Of a stretch of DNA of 40,711 nucleotides, positions 1 to 9,852 are shown in pieces. The number at the start of each line of letters is the position of its first letter. Within the stretch, counting starts at the first letter, position 1. The DNA lies in assembly GCA_903859415.1 (NCBI GenBank), contig CAIOMN010000272.1, positions 1 to 40,711 on the forward strand. Direction: 5' to 3'. The notes under the pieces were generated by a model. The model saw nothing but the letters and a program-made list of their open reading frames with translations, was not told where the DNA came from and made no database searches. The translations under genes and the position numbers were made by a program. This DNA comes from an uncultured Methylococcaceae bacterium (GTDB lineage Bacteria > Pseudomonadota > Gammaproteobacteria > Methylococcales > Methylomonadaceae).

Positions 1-2
1 TA

Positions 3-78
3 GTCCCCATCGTCTAGCGGCCTAGGACACTGCCCTTTCACGGCGGTAACAGGGGTTCGAACCCCCTTGGGGACGCCA
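3..78 (+). tRNA. tRNA-Glu (anticodon TTC)
   Basis: The sequence folds as a complete cloverleaf. The acceptor arm GTCCCCA (3-9) pairs with TGGGGAC near the 3' end. The anticodon loop CTTTCAC carries TTC, and the T arm has the GGTTCGAACCC core. The discriminator base G75 is followed by an encoded CCA (76-78). The 76-nt length and intact arms indicate a functional glutamate tRNA. Confidence 0.97.
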
Positions 79-87
79 TCAATAATT

Positions 88-118
88 AAAGGCTTACCTT
101 TTGGTAGGCCTTTTTTTT
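88..118 (+). terminator. Rho-independent terminator after tRNA-Glu
   Basis: AAAGGCTTACC pairs with GGTAGGCCTTT (one G-T wobble) around a TTTT loop and runs into eight T residues. It sits 9 nt after the tRNA and should end the tRNA transcript. Confidence 0.9.
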
Positions 119-119
119 G

Positions 120-200
120 TCAAGCTTGTCGTGATCTTGCTATACCTTTATTAATTTCTTCTTGTAACTCTCCAATTGTTTTATAGCTTAGACCAGGGAT
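120..200 (-). pseudogene. possible C-terminal remnant of an unidentified small protein
   Basis: The minus strand has a 26-codon open stretch between two stops that reads like a helical tail (it contains the peptide GELQEEINKGIARSR). It has no start codon of its own. It could be the end of a decayed antitoxin-like gene or simple chance. I do not recognise the family. Confidence 0.15.
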
Positions 201-299
201 TTAGTTAACTACTCAGTACGCTGCTTGTTTAGCTGAGAGGGTGCCTGTAAAATGTGGGAACATAATTACAATGCTTTTACCGTTTTAAAAGGAATCAAA

Positions 300-1154
300 A
301 TGAGCGTTACAAAAACACTGGCTGGCTTGTGTTTGGCGGCCGTTATATTGCCCACTATTGCAGCAGAAAAGTTTAAAGTCTGTGCTGATCCCCTTAATCC
401 TCCTTATTCAACAAAAGATGAGCAGGGCTTTGAGAATAAAATTGCTGAGTTATTTGCTAAAGAGCTAGGGCAAAAAGTTGAATATACCTGGTTTGCTCAG
501 CGCATAGGTTTTATTCGTAATACCTTGACAGCTGATGTGGATGAATGGAATGCGGGTAAGGATGAATTTAAATGCGATATCGTTATGGGTGTTCCGGCGG
601 GTTATGATTTGACCGCAACGACTGCACCCTATTATAAATCGACTTATGTATTGTTGATTGCGAAAGGCCGTGGCTGGGATGATATAAAAGATTCCGCTCA
701 ATTACCTGAGTTACCTTTGCAAAGACAAGAGAGCTTAAAAATAGCTATGTTTGATCGAGGCCCAGGGGCTGCGTGGTTGCAACAAAATGGTTTGCTTGAT
801 CAAGGTATTTCTTATCAATCCATGTCTGGGGATAGTGAGAATAACGTAGCCATGCAGATAGATAAGGACTTTAAAGCCAAGAAAATTGATATGGTAATAC
901 TGTGGGGGCCTATGGCTGCCTATGTCATGGCTCAAGGCCAAAAAAACACCTACACAATGATTCCAATGAAATCAACCCCAGGAATTAAGTTTGATTTTGC
1001 TATGGCGATGGGAGTTCGTAAGGGCGATAAAGAGAAAAAACAATTACTGGATAAGTTGATTGTTAGTCAGGCAGATAAAATAAAAGCTATTATAGAAAGT
1101 TATAATATTCCTCTGTTGACGATTACTAAAGAGGTGGGTCAAGATAAGAAGTAG
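300..1154 (+). CDS. XoxJ/MxaJ-type periplasmic binding protein
   Basis: The predicted product is a secreted solute-binding-fold protein of the quinoprotein-dehydrogenase-associated family that includes MxaJ and XoxJ, partners of PQQ methanol dehydrogenases. The family-typical features seen are VCADP just after the signal peptide, GFENKIAELFAKELG, GFIRNTL, CDIVMGVPAGYD and YYKSTYV. The start at 300 (284 aa) is chosen because it opens directly into a signal peptide (SVTKTLAGLCLAAVILPTIAAE) and has AAAGGA about 8 nt upstream. An upstream in-frame ATG at 252 would place 16 extra residues before the signal and has no better ribosome site. No methanol dehydrogenase gene or cytochrome partner lies in this window, so it is an orphan copy or the edge of a larger locus. 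MxaJ versus XoxJ cannot be decided here. Confidence 0.8.
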   Translation: MSVTKTLAGLCLAAVILPTIAAEKFKVCADPLNPPYSTKDEQGFENKIAELFAKELGQKVEYTWFAQRIGFIRNTLTADVDEWNAGKDEFKCDIVMGVPAGYDLTATTAPYYKSTYVLLIAKGRGWDDIKDSAQLPELPLQRQESLKIAMFDRGPGAAWLQQNGLLDQGISYQSMSGDSENNVAMQIDKDFKAKKIDMVILWGPMAAYVMAQGQKNTYTMIPMKSTPGIKFDFAMAMGVRKGDKEKKQLLDKLIVSQADKIKAIIESYNIPLLTITKEVGQDKK

Positions 1155-1202
1155 TGAAATGACTTTATGAACTGGTCACAAGATTAATTGTAGAGGAATT
1201 AT

Positions 1203-1230
1203 TGTGGGAGTTGCTAAAGCTGCTCCCACA
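1203..1230. terminator. hairpin between convergent genes; bidirectional terminator or REP-like element
   Basis: TGTGGGAG (1203-1210) and CTCCCACA (1223-1230) form a perfect 8-bp stem. The loop contains further pairing (GC...GC). It lies between the convergent XoxJ-like gene and malQ. There is no long T tract, so it may be a repetitive extragenic palindrome; the TGTGGGAG...CTCCCACA form is common for such elements in gammaproteobacteria. Confidence 0.5.
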
Positions 1231-1253
1231 GAATTGCTAGCTTCGTTTACTTA

Positions 1254-2732
1254 TTATGATTTACGGTCAAATAAGGACACTAAATAACTAAATCGGGCGG
1301 TTTGGTCATGCGACAGTTGATGCCATTGAAAGCGCCATTTCCAGTTCCCTACTGTTGTACCAGGCGTATTCATTCTTGCCTCTGAGCCCAGTTCAAGAAT
1401 ATCTTGCATTGGGATAATTGCCAAATTTGCGACTGAGCCTAATGCGGCTTGAATGAGCATGCAGTTGATTGGCAAAGATGAGTGGCCAAGATAATCATAA
1501 ACATGAGATCGTTCATAGTCTTGAATAGTCTGTGACCAGCCTATTGTCGTATCGTTATCGTGAGTGCCGGTATAGACAACGCAGTTTCTTTCATAATGAC
1601 CAGGTAAATAAGGATTTTCGTTACCACTGCCAAAAGCAAATTGTAAGATTTTCATTCCTGGTAAATTAAATTCATCTCTTAACGCTTCAACTTCCTCAGT
1701 AATGATACCTAAATCTTCAGCAACTAAAGGAATGGAACCTAATTTTGCTTTAATTGCGTTTAATAGCTCGCTTCCAGGTGCTTTAACCCATTCTCCAATT
1801 TGCGCTGTTGGTTCATTCGCTGGTATTTCCCAAGCAGCTTCTAAACCACGAAAATGATCAATTCGAAGAATGTCAAATTGTTCAAGCTGGGTTTCCATAC
1901 GTTCAGTCCACCATGCAAATCCTGTTTTATTGAGATAATCCCAATCATAATGCGGATTGCCCCAGCGTTGGCCAGTTTCAGAAAAATAATCAGGAGGTAC
2001 CCCTGCGACAACAGACATTTCTCCTGATTCATTGAGCTTAAAAACTTTACGATTTGCCCAGACATCCGAGCTATCGTAAGAAACGAAAATAGGAATGTCT
2101 CCAAACAAAAGTACGCCTCGCTCGTTAGCATAGGATTTTAATTTCATCCATTGTCGAAAAAAAACATATTGTTCGAATTTAATATTTTCAATGTCTTCAG
2201 CTAATCTTTTACTCGCTTCAGTAAGAGCATTTATTTCTCTTTCTTTGAAAGGTGTTGGCCATTGATTCCAGCATTGCTGATTGAACAGGGTTCGAAGTGC
2301 CATGAATAAAGCAAAGTCATTGAGCCAAAATGCTTTTTCTTGACAAAAGTTGGTGAAATCGTCTTTATCTTTTTGGGTCGCACGTTCTAAAAATCCTATA
2401 TAAGCTTTTGCAATTAAACAGCTTTTGTTAAATACGAAAGACCCTTTACATTCTTCGCATTGCTCTGAAGGTTTTAACCAATTTAACTTTATCAAGCTAT
2501 CTATATCAATTAATACAGAGTTGCCAGCATGAGCAGATAGACATTGATAAGGTGACCCATCGGCATGGGTCATGCCTAATGGCAATGTTTGCCATACACT
2601 AATGCCAGTGTCATGTAAAAAATTGACGAAGTTGTATGCCTCTTGTCCTAAATTACCTTGCTTATCAGTGCCCGGTAAAGAAGTAATGTGAAGTAGAACG
2701 CCTGCGCGGCGTTTATTTAAAAGGTTGTTCAC
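1254..2732 (-). CDS. malQ: 4-alpha-glucanotransferase (amylomaltase, GH77)
   Basis: This cytoplasmic enzyme transfers alpha-1,4-glucan segments between maltodextrins and serves glycogen turnover. The 492-aa length is normal for the short MalQ class. The N-terminus has the GH77 pattern RRAGVLLHITSLPG. The catalytic residues are in place: nucleophile D292 in RIDHFRG, acid/base E339 in AEDLG, and D392 in GTHDND. It follows the GH57 gene with a 16-nt gap and is probably co-transcribed with it on the minus strand, possibly from the glgC promoter. No oddities seen. Confidence 0.95.
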   Translation of the reverse strand: MNNLLNKRRAGVLLHITSLPGTDKQGNLGQEAYNFVNFLHDTGISVWQTLPLGMTHADGSPYQCLSAHAGNSVLIDIDSLIKLNWLKPSEQCEECKGSFVFNKSCLIAKAYIGFLERATQKDKDDFTNFCQEKAFWLNDFALFMALRTLFNQQCWNQWPTPFKEREINALTEASKRLAEDIENIKFEQYVFFRQWMKLKSYANERGVLLFGDIPIFVSYDSSDVWANRKVFKLNESGEMSVVAGVPPDYFSETGQRWGNPHYDWDYLNKTGFAWWTERMETQLEQFDILRIDHFRGLEAAWEIPANEPTAQIGEWVKAPGSELLNAIKAKLGSIPLVAEDLGIITEEVEALRDEFNLPGMKILQFAFGSGNENPYLPGHYERNCVVYTGTHDNDTTIGWSQTIQDYERSHVYDYLGHSSLPINCMLIQAALGSVANLAIIPMQDILELGSEARMNTPGTTVGNWKWRFQWHQLSHDQTARFSYLVSLFDRKS

Positions 2733-2748
2733 GCTTTAAAATCCCTGG

Positions 2749-4440
2749 TTAATGTTCAACGCCTGGTCGCATTGCTCCACCCATTGCTGGATCCCCAGAC
2801 CCATGAGTAAAAGAAAGTGCTAGATAAGATGGAGGTTCTTCGCCTAATAATAGGTATAAATTTGTTAAATTAAGCCGAAATTGCTTTTCAAAGCTACTCA
2901 CGGCATGGCCTGGATTATAATCCCCAAACCACCAGAACCAGTCTGAACCTTCACAGATGGAAAGTTGAAACTCAGCCTGTTGAATTTGTTTGGTAGTCAA
3001 ACGATTGGCTAAAACTGCTTTATCAAAAGCATTTTTTACGTCACCTAGCATATCCCAGCCACGATTTTTATCTTCAGACCCTATCCAGGTTGAAAATGTA
3101 CCGTAGACCCAACTACCTGCAACTAGTGATGATAAAGGTTTTATAGTCGGTTTATTTTTTAGGCAATCTGAAAAAGTGCATAATTCAATGGTTGGGTGGT
3201 TAGCCAAGTATTTGTATAAGTAACTCAGGAAATGGTACCCGTTATCTGGAAAGTATTCCCATGCATTTTCACCATCCATGATAATAGAAACAACCTTATT
3301 GCTCGGATCATGGTCTGTAATGGTTTCTAAGTGATGAATAAAATCACCAACTGCATCCTCTGCATGCCACTTTGAATATTCAAATCCAATAAGATCGGAT
3401 AAGCCATCATCTCGAAAAAAACAGCTAATTTTTGTATCTTTCAATTTAAATGGATGGTGGATTCCAGTGGGTTGGATATTCTCAGACAATTTTAAACTAT
3501 TCATTAGAACGGAACCACCACTGGCTGTCCAGCTAAAGCCAAAATCACTCAGAATTTTGAGTGACTGCTCACTGATACTTCCTTCCGATGGCCAACATCC
3601 TTTAGGTTTGGTGCCAAAAAAACGCTTGAAGGTTTCCACACCTTTTTTAAGGTGCCATATTACTCTTTCTTCACCACCAGGATAAGTTTTTATATTGGGT
3701 AAAGGAGCATCCGGCATGGCCTCATGAGCGGTGTTTAAGTCTAGTAAAAGCGGTATAATTGGGTGCGCATAAGGAGTAACTGAAAGCTCAATTTGTCCCT
3801 TGTCTGCTAATGCTTTGTATCTTGGAATAACATTTTTAAGAAGATCCCCGATGACGTGTAAGAGTTGTACCCTATCTGCCAGGCTGTAATCAGAACCCTT
3901 TTCGATTAAGTATTTTACTCTGCTATCTGTTAATTTAACAGTCTCTCCAATCCATGCCAAATGATACCAAACTATTATGTCATTTAGAAATTGGTCATTG
4001 ATATAACGTAATGTATCGTAGTTTTGTTCAACCCACTCGACCATATCAACTAGTTTTTTGAAAGCAGGGTAGCGGTTAATTTGACGTTCTCTATTTGCAC
4101 GAAGACAATCTTTAATCAATTTCCAGCGTTCTTCTTGGTGGATAGGATTAAATTGGGCAATTAATGCGGCAAGCAGAGGGTCTTTTAATAAACGACCCTG
4201 CTCTAAATAGTTAGTGACCTGATTATTGTAATCTTCAATTTGTTCCAGTAGAACAGGAGCAAAGTTGACTACTGCTTTAGCTTCTGGGACGGATTCCAAA
4301 TGTCCAATCATGTCTACATAATCTTTAATGACATGAAGATAAGTCCAAGGTAACTTAAATTCTCCGGTTTGTAAGTCCCTATACTCCGGTTGATGCATGT
4401 GCCAGCACATGACTAACTTCAACTTTCTTTTATCGGTCAT
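2749..4440 (-). CDS. GH57 family alpha-amylase/glucanotransferase-like protein
   Basis: A glycoside hydrolase family 57 protein of 563 aa, predicted cytoplasmic because no signal peptide is seen. The N-terminal signature is CWHMHQPEYRD. The presumed nucleophile is E286 in WPSEGS, and the presumed acid/base is D389 in DGENAWEYF. GH57 members act on alpha-glucans as amylases, 4-alpha-glucanotransferases or branching enzymes. A GH13 branching enzyme (glgB) is already encoded nearby, so an amylase or glucanotransferase role in glycogen breakdown is more likely than branching. That is inference from context. It lies between glgC and malQ on the same strand. Confidence 0.88.
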   Translation of the reverse strand: MTDKRKLKLVMCWHMHQPEYRDLQTGEFKLPWTYLHVIKDYVDMIGHLESVPEAKAVVNFAPVLLEQIEDYNNQVTNYLEQGRLLKDPLLAALIAQFNPIHQEERWKLIKDCLRANRERQINRYPAFKKLVDMVEWVEQNYDTLRYINDQFLNDIIVWYHLAWIGETVKLTDSRVKYLIEKGSDYSLADRVQLLHVIGDLLKNVIPRYKALADKGQIELSVTPYAHPIIPLLLDLNTAHEAMPDAPLPNIKTYPGGEERVIWHLKKGVETFKRFFGTKPKGCWPSEGSISEQSLKILSDFGFSWTASGGSVLMNSLKLSENIQPTGIHHPFKLKDTKISCFFRDDGLSDLIGFEYSKWHAEDAVGDFIHHLETITDHDPSNKVVSIIMDGENAWEYFPDNGYHFLSYLYKYLANHPTIELCTFSDCLKNKPTIKPLSSLVAGSWVYGTFSTWIGSEDKNRGWDMLGDVKNAFDKAVLANRLTTKQIQQAEFQLSICEGSDWFWWFGDYNPGHAVSSFEKQFRLNLTNLYLLLGEEPPSYLALSFTHGSGDPAMGGAMRPGVEH

Positions 4441-4553
4441 AATTTTATTTCTCGTTAATTATAGCCAAGAGGGGGAGAGCTAAGTTAATGGATCGATTAT
4501 GATTTATGTAACCTATAAAAACTACCTCGCACCTAAAATTAGTAATAAGAATG

Positions 4554-4590
4554 TCCTGCGAATAAAGATATTAATCTGATTTTCGCAGGA
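4554..4590 (-). terminator. hairpin downstream of glgC, possible terminator
   Basis: A perfect 9-bp inverted repeat, TCCTGCGAA (4554-4562) and TTCGCAGGA (4582-4590), starts about 20 nt after the glgC stop. On the minus strand it is followed by CATTCTTATTACT, which is only moderately T-rich, so termination is plausible but may be partial. Read-through would supply the GH57-malQ pair. Confidence 0.5.
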
Positions 4591-4611
4591 AAAATTTATT
4601 TTTAATAGCCT

Positions 4612-5892
4612 TTAGCGAACATAGTGTAGTTTTTGTCCAAGCATATCAGGAGTGACTAATACAACTCCACCAGAACTTACATGAAACCTCTTTTCGTCCT
4701 CTTCTCTATTTTCACCGATAACGGTTCCTTCTGGAATCTCACAACCCTTTTCTATAATAGCTTTGGTAATGCGGCAATGACGACCTATGTTAACTTGAGG
4801 TAGAACAATAGAATCTTTTACAGAACTATATGAATTAACCCGGACATTTGAGAATAACAAAGAATGTCGAACTGTGGCGCCAGAAATAACACAACCACCG
4901 GAAACCATAGAATCAACCGCGAGGCCACGTCTTTCATCATCATCAAAAACAAATTTGGCTGGCGGTGTTTGTTCTTGATTTGTCCATATTGGCCACGTAT
5001 TGTCATATAGATTTAACCCAGGATTTACTCCGATTAACTCCATATTAGCTGCCCAATAAGCGTCGATGGTTCCTACATCACGCCAATAACTTTGTGCGCC
5101 ACTTTGTAAATCCAAGAACGGATAGGCGTTGACAATATATTTATCAATGACAGAGGGAATAATGTCTTTTCCAAAATCATTGGTTGAGTTTTTATTGTCG
5201 GCATCTTTGAGTAATTGTTCAAAAAGAAAGCCAGCATTAAAAATATAAATCCCCATTGAAGCTAGAGCTGTATCGGTTTTGCCAGGCATAACAGGTGGAT
5301 TTTCTGGTTTTTCTACAAAGGCTTTAACGCGTCGGTTGTCATCCACGTCCATGACCCCAAAAGCGGTGGCTTCTTCAAGAGAAACTTCCAAACAACCTAT
5401 GGTTAAATCAGCCTTTTTTTGAATATGATCCGCAAGCATTGCGCCATAATCCATTTTGTAAATATGATCACCCGCTAGAACCAATATATGTGCTGGTTTG
5501 CGACTTCTAAGTATATCTATGTTTTGAAAGATAGCGTCAGCAGTGCCTTTATACCAAGAGTTTTCATCATGTCTTTGTTGTGCGGGCATGAGATCAACGT
5601 ATTCACCGAATTCGCCACGTAAAAAGCCCCAACCCTGTTGAATGTGACGAATCAAAGAGTCTGACTTATATTGTGTTAATATACCTATTTTGCGGATCCC
5701 AGAGTTAACGCAATTAGATAGGGGGAAGTCGATAATTCTAAATTTTCCTCCGAAAGGTACGGCGGGCTTTGCTCGCCAATCAGTCATGTTCATCAACCTT
5801 GAGCCACGGCCACCAGCTAATATTAATGCAATTGTATTACGGGTTAAGTGACCGACATTGTGATCGGGTTGGTTATTGCTTGGGGCTGACAT
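4612..5892 (-). CDS. glgC: glucose-1-phosphate adenylyltransferase (ADP-glucose pyrophosphorylase)
   Basis: Makes ADP-glucose from ATP and glucose-1-phosphate, the committed step of glycogen synthesis. The 426-aa length is normal. The N-terminal nucleotidyltransferase motif LAGGRGSRL is followed by [11 protein letters not shown], a typical substrate-site segment, and [23 protein letters not shown] is the conserved catalytic and metal region. The C-terminal third shows left-handed beta-helix hexapeptide character ([18 protein letters not shown]). It is divergent from glgB with about 96 bp between the starts, so the two branches of the glycogen locus share a control region. Confidence 0.97.
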   Translation of the reverse strand: MSAPSNNQPDHNVGHLTRNTIALILAGGRGSRLMNMTDWRAKPAVPFGGKFRIIDFPLSNCVNSGIRKIGILTQYKSDSLIRHIQQGWGFLRGEFGEYVDLMPAQQRHDENSWYKGTADAIFQNIDILRSRKPAHILVLAGDHIYKMDYGAMLADHIQKKADLTIGCLEVSLEEATAFGVMDVDDNRRVKAFVEKPENPPVMPGKTDTALASMGIYIFNAGFLFEQLLKDADNKNSTNDFGKDIIPSVIDKYIVNAYPFLDLQSGAQSYWRDVGTIDAYWAANMELIGVNPGLNLYDNTWPIWTNQEQTPPAKFVFDDDERRGLAVDSMVSGGCVISGATVRHSLLFSNVRVNSYSSVKDSIVLPQVNIGRHCRITKAIIEKGCEIPEGTVIGENREEDEKRFHVSSGGVVLVTPDMLGQKLHYVR

Positions 5893-5906
5893 ATTTCGTC
5901 TCCATG

Positions 5907-5935
5907 TTGATATAGATATTACAACTGTTTGTTAT
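5907..5935 (+). promoter_or_regulatory. candidate promoter in the glgC-glgB divergent region
   Basis: TTGATA (5907-5912) is followed after 17 nt by TGTTAT (5930-5935), a weak sigma-70-like pair oriented toward glgB. The start codon of glgB is 5989, preceded by GAGGT (5976-5980). The divergent spacing makes a promoter here necessary, but this exact assignment is tentative. Confidence 0.3.
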
Positions 5936-5988
5936 TTTGGTAAGATTCACTCAACATTCATTCTACTACTACACCGAGGTCATTCAAA

Positions 5989-8379
5989 GTGAAAAAGCGT
6001 TCTAATAACACACTTGACTCTGATACTAAAAAAGTTATCTCAGCAGAACCTGAAATAAACACACCTGCCTCTGAAATCAAAAAAAATATAAAGCAGGATG
6101 CGGCAACCAGAAATGTAAGCAATACGTCAAATAACAGTGTAAAACAGAAAGAAGTTTTAAAAGAAGAAGATGAAGTGCTTACACCCAATTTAGTCCAAGA
6201 GGTAGTGGTAAGTAAAGCAGTGAATAAGCTTGATGATGACTTAATAAAAATTAGTCAAGCTAAGCATCATGATCCTTTTTCTGTTTTAGGGCGACATATC
6301 AATAATGATCAGGTCCAAATTAAAGTTTATCTTCCTTACGCAGAAACTGTTTGTTTTAGCAGTAATGGCGTTGAGTTAAACCGCATAACCGGGTCTGATT
6401 TTTTTTCATATTTTGCAGAATCTAAAGACTTACCTGATCACTATAAATTAACATGGGTAGATAAAAATGGGTACACCCATGAAAATTATGACCCTTATGA
6501 TTTTGGCAGCCAATTACCGGATTTCGACCAGTATTTATTTGGGGAAGGTAAACATTGGCATGTATACCAAAAATTAGGCGGACACGTTCATGCTGTTGAT
6601 GGTATTGATGGTGTGTTATTTACGGTTTGGGCGCCTAATGCGGGTCGTGTGAGTGTCGTCGGGGATTTTAACCAATGGGATGGTCGTTGTAATCCTATGC
6701 GTAGTTTGGGAGGTAGTGGCATTTGGGAAATATTTATGCCGGGATTAAAAGTCGGGTGTCTCTATAAGTTTGAAATTTTAAATCGCTATACTCAGGAAAT
6801 ATTGTTAAAGACTGATCCTTACGGGCAGCAATTTGAGTTTCGTCCCAATACGTCATCAATTGTAGTCAAAGAAAAAAATTACAGTTGGAAAGATGAGCAG
6901 TGGCTAAATCGAAGAGCTAAGTTCGATTGGTTACACGAACCTATGTCTATTTATGAAGTTCATTTGGGTTCATGGAGACGAGATAACCAAAATAATTTTC
7001 TTTCTTATAGGGTCTTGGCTGTTGAGTTAATCAACTATGTCAAACAGATGGGGTTTACGCATATTGAGTTATTGCCTGTTACTGAACACCCTTTTGACGG
7101 GTCTTGGGGTTATCAAACCACGGGTTATTTTGCGCCAACCAGTCGTCATGGTACACCGGATGATTTTCGTTATTTTATTGATACCTGTCATCAGAATGGT
7201 ATTGGCGTTATTTTGGATTGGGTGCCGGCACATTTTCCAAAAGATGCGTTTGCTCTTGCCCGTTTTGATGGTAGCGCACTCTATGAACATGAAGATCCAA
7301 GAAAAGGTGAGCATCGTGATTGGGGCACATTGATCTATAATTATGGGCGAAAAGAAGTCAAAAACTTTTTGTTGGCGAGTGCGGTCTTTTGGTTAGAAGA
7401 ATTTCATTTAGATGGTTTAAGAGTGGATGCCGTCGCCTCTATGTTGTATCTCGATTATTCTCGTGAAGAAAATGATTGGATTCCTAATATGTACGGAAGT
7501 AATGAGAATTTAGAAGCTATTGATTTTTTCAGAGAACTAAATGCTGTAACGCATGATTTGCATCCCGGTACTGTCATGATGGCGGAAGAGTCGACCTCTT
7601 GGCCTCAAGTTACCCGTCCCACTTGGACTGGCGGTTTAGGGTTTTCTATGAAATGGAATATGGGTTGGATGCATGATGTGCTTGCTTACATGAGTGAACA
7701 ACCTATTCACCGTAAATATCACCACGACAAGCTGACTTTTGGAATGCTTTATGCTTTTACTGAAAACTTTGCTTTACCGTTTTCGCATGATGAAGTGGTG
7801 CATGGAAAGGGTTCATTAATTAATAAAATGCCAGGAGATGAATGGCAGCGTTTTGCTAATTTACGCTTGTTGTATACCTTCATGTTTACTTACCCCGGTA
7901 AGAAATTATTATTTATGGGCTGTGAGTTTGGTCAAGGTACTGAGTGGAATGCGAATAGAGAGCTAGATTGGTATGTATTAGATTATCCTCATCATAAGGG
8001 CGTACAAACCTTGGTTAAGGATCTTAATCATTTATATAAAACCCACCCTGCTTTATTCTCGCATGATTTTGAACATCAGGGGTTTGAGTGGATTGATTGT
8101 CATGATGTACAACAGTCTATTATCAGTTACAGACGTAAAAATAAGTTCGAAGAATTAATTGTGGTGCTTAATTTTACACCGGTTCCTAGAGAAAAATACC
8201 GCTTAGGTGTACCTGAAGAAGGTGTTTATACCGAAATTTTTAATTCTGATTCTAAGTATTATGATGGGACAAATACCGGGAGTGGTGCGGTTGTGTCAGA
8301 ATCAGTGCCCTGGATGAACCAACCTTACTCTATTAGCCTGAATTTACCCCCGTTAGGCGCTTTAATATTAAAGTTATAG
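5989..8379 (+). CDS. glgB: 1,4-alpha-glucan branching enzyme (GH13) with extended N-terminus
   Basis: Introduces alpha-1,6 branches into glycogen. The start is a GTG at 5989, supported by GAGGT 8 nt upstream. Of 796 aa, the first ~80 are low-complexity and rich in Lys, Glu, Ser and Asn, with no counterpart in a standard ~730-aa GlgB. The usual GlgB N-domain then begins ([12 protein letters not shown]), followed by a CBM48-type domain ([18 protein letters not shown]) and the GH13 barrel. Catalytic residues are D480 (GLRVDAVAS), E533 (MAEEST) and D601 ([11 protein letters not shown]), spaced exactly as in E. coli GlgB. It heads a plus-strand operon with glgA 39 bp downstream. Confidence 0.96.
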   Translation: MKKRSNNTLDSDTKKVISAEPEINTPASEIKKNIKQDAATRNVSNTSNNSVKQKEVLKEEDEVLTPNLVQEVVVSKAVNKLDDDLIKISQAKHHDPFSVLGRHINNDQVQIKVYLPYAETVCFSSNGVELNRITGSDFFSYFAESKDLPDHYKLTWVDKNGYTHENYDPYDFGSQLPDFDQYLFGEGKHWHVYQKLGGHVHAVDGIDGVLFTVWAPNAGRVSVVGDFNQWDGRCNPMRSLGGSGIWEIFMPGLKVGCLYKFEILNRYTQEILLKTDPYGQQFEFRPNTSSIVVKEKNYSWKDEQWLNRRAKFDWLHEPMSIYEVHLGSWRRDNQNNFLSYRVLAVELINYVKQMGFTHIELLPVTEHPFDGSWGYQTTGYFAPTSRHGTPDDFRYFIDTCHQNGIGVILDWVPAHFPKDAFALARFDGSALYEHEDPRKGEHRDWGTLIYNYGRKEVKNFLLASAVFWLEEFHLDGLRVDAVASMLYLDYSREENDWIPNMYGSNENLEAIDFFRELNAVTHDLHPGTVMMAEESTSWPQVTRPTWTGGLGFSMKWNMGWMHDVLAYMSEQPIHRKYHHDKLTFGMLYAFTENFALPFSHDEVVHGKGSLINKMPGDEWQRFANLRLLYTFMFTYPGKKLLFMGCEFGQGTEWNANRELDWYVLDYPHHKGVQTLVKDLNHLYKTHPALFSHDFEHQGFEWIDCHDVQQSIISYRRKNKFEELIVVLNFTPVPREKYRLGVPEEGVYTEIFNSDSKYYDGTNTGSGAVVSESVPWMNQPYSISLNLPPLGALILKL

Positions 8380-8418
8380 ATTAACCATAGGCTATAGTCA
8401 GGTGATTAAATAAATCCT

Positions 8419-9852
8419 ATGAAAAAAATTCTCTTTGTTACCAGTGAAGCACATCCTTTAATTAAAACCGGAGGGCTCGCTGATGTGTGCGGTAGTTTGC
8501 CAAAAGCATTAGTTGAGTTATCCCAAGATATAAGGTTGATAATCCCTAACTATCAGGCCTTAGAAACGACTGAAAGCGTGCGCTTTCTTTTTTCTCTGCG
8601 TGTTGATAATCGAAACATTAATATACTTGAAACGACTATGCCAGACAGTCAGGTGATTGTTTGGTTGATTGATTATCCTGCGTATTATAATTATCCAGGG
8701 AATCCGTATGTCGATGAACAGGGTAAACCCTGGGTAAATAATGCTGAACGATTTGGCTTATTTTGTCGTATTGTGGTTGAAGTGGCTATGGATAGGGTTC
8801 ATCAAGATTGGAAGCCTGATATTGTGCATTGCAATGATTGGCAGACCGGATTAGTGCCGGCTTTATTGTCTCTTGAATACAATCGGCCATCGACGGTATT
8901 CACTATCCATAATATGGCTTATCAGGGGTTATTTCCGGCTAGTTCAGCTGTTTCTTTGAATTTGCCGGGGCAATTGTGGCATCCTGAGGGACTTGAGTTT
9001 CATGATCACTTATCGTTTATTAAAGGCGGCTTAGTCTATGCCGATTATATTACTACGGTAAGTCCAACCTATGCGTTGGAAATACAAACAGAAGAGTATG
9101 GTTATGGTTTGGAAGGACTCTTGGCGCATCGTAAAGAGTCTTTGGGAGGAATTATTAACGGCATTGATCTTGAACAATGGGATTCCGAGCATGATCAGGC
9201 TATAGCCCAGACTTATTCAGAAACAACGCTGGCTAATAAAAAGTTAAACAAGAGAGCATTGCAGGAAAGGTTCGGGCTGCCTGTTAACGATGATATACCT
9301 TTGTTGGGGTTAATTGGTCGTTTAGTGGAGCAAAAGGGGATTGATTTAATTATAGAATGTTTGCCTGATATGGTAACTATGGAACTGCAATTTGTATTAT
9401 TAGGCAGTGGCGATAAAGGCTTTGAGAAGCAACTTAAAGACTTCGCGTTGTTGTATCCAGATAAAATAGTGATCTCCATCGGTTATGATGAAGCCTTGGC
9501 GCATTTAATTGAGGCGGGTTCTGATGTTTTTTTAATGCCTTCACGGTTTGAACCGTGTGGTTTAAACCAGATGTATAGTCAACGTTATGGCACTATTCCT
9601 ATCGTCAGAAAAACCGGAGGCTTAGCAGACACAGTGACCGATACCTTGCCAGGTACATTAGCAAACGACACAGCCAGTGGCATTGTGTTTAATGAAGCAA
9701 GTCCAAGTGCTTTGCTAGAGGCCATTAAAAGGACATTGATTTTATACAGCCTAACTAACACGTGGGAAAAAATGCAACTAAATGCGATGAGAAAAGATTT
9801 TTCATGGCAACGTAGTGCTCAAGAATACATAACGTTATATGAAAACCTTTAG
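8419..9852 (+). CDS. glgA: glycogen synthase (ADP-glucose-dependent, GT5)
   Basis: Elongates the alpha-1,4-glucan chain from ADP-glucose. Length is 477 aa, as usual for bacterial GlgA. The N-terminal ADP-glucose-binding motif KTGGL (K16) is present, as are HCNDWQTGLVP, the HNMAYQG segment, and the C-terminal GT-B motif SRFEPCGLNQMYSQRYGTIP followed by RKTGGLADTV. The gene follows glgB and its last 14 nt overlap the next gene in a different frame. This suggests translational coupling and a shared role with the CBM21-EEP protein. Confidence 0.97.
   Translation: MKKILFVTSEAHPLIKTGGLADVCGSLPKALVELSQDIRLIIPNYQALETTESVRFLFSLRVDNRNINILETTMPDSQVIVWLIDYPAYYNYPGNPYVDEQGKPWVNNAERFGLFCRIVVEVAMDRVHQDWKPDIVHCNDWQTGLVPALLSLEYNRPSTVFTIHNMAYQGLFPASSAVSLNLPGQLWHPEGLEFHDHLSFIKGGLVYADYITTVSPTYALEIQTEEYGYGLEGLLAHRKESLGGIINGIDLEQWDSEHDQAIAQTYSETTLANKKLNKRALQERFGLPVNDDIPLLGLIGRLVEQKGIDLIIECLPDMVTMELQFVLLGSGDKGFEKQLKDFALLYPDKIVISIGYDEALAHLIEAGSDVFLMPSRFEPCGLNQMYSQRYGTIPIVRKTGGLADTVTDTLPGTLANDTASGIVFNEASPSALLEAIKRTLILYSLTNTWEKMQLNAMRKDFSWQRSAQEYITLYENL

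Noticed and set aside
252-299. Upstream ATG at 252 as the start of the XoxJ/MxaJ-like gene
   Set aside because: It would put 16 residues before a clear signal peptide; the ATG at 300 has a better ribosome site.
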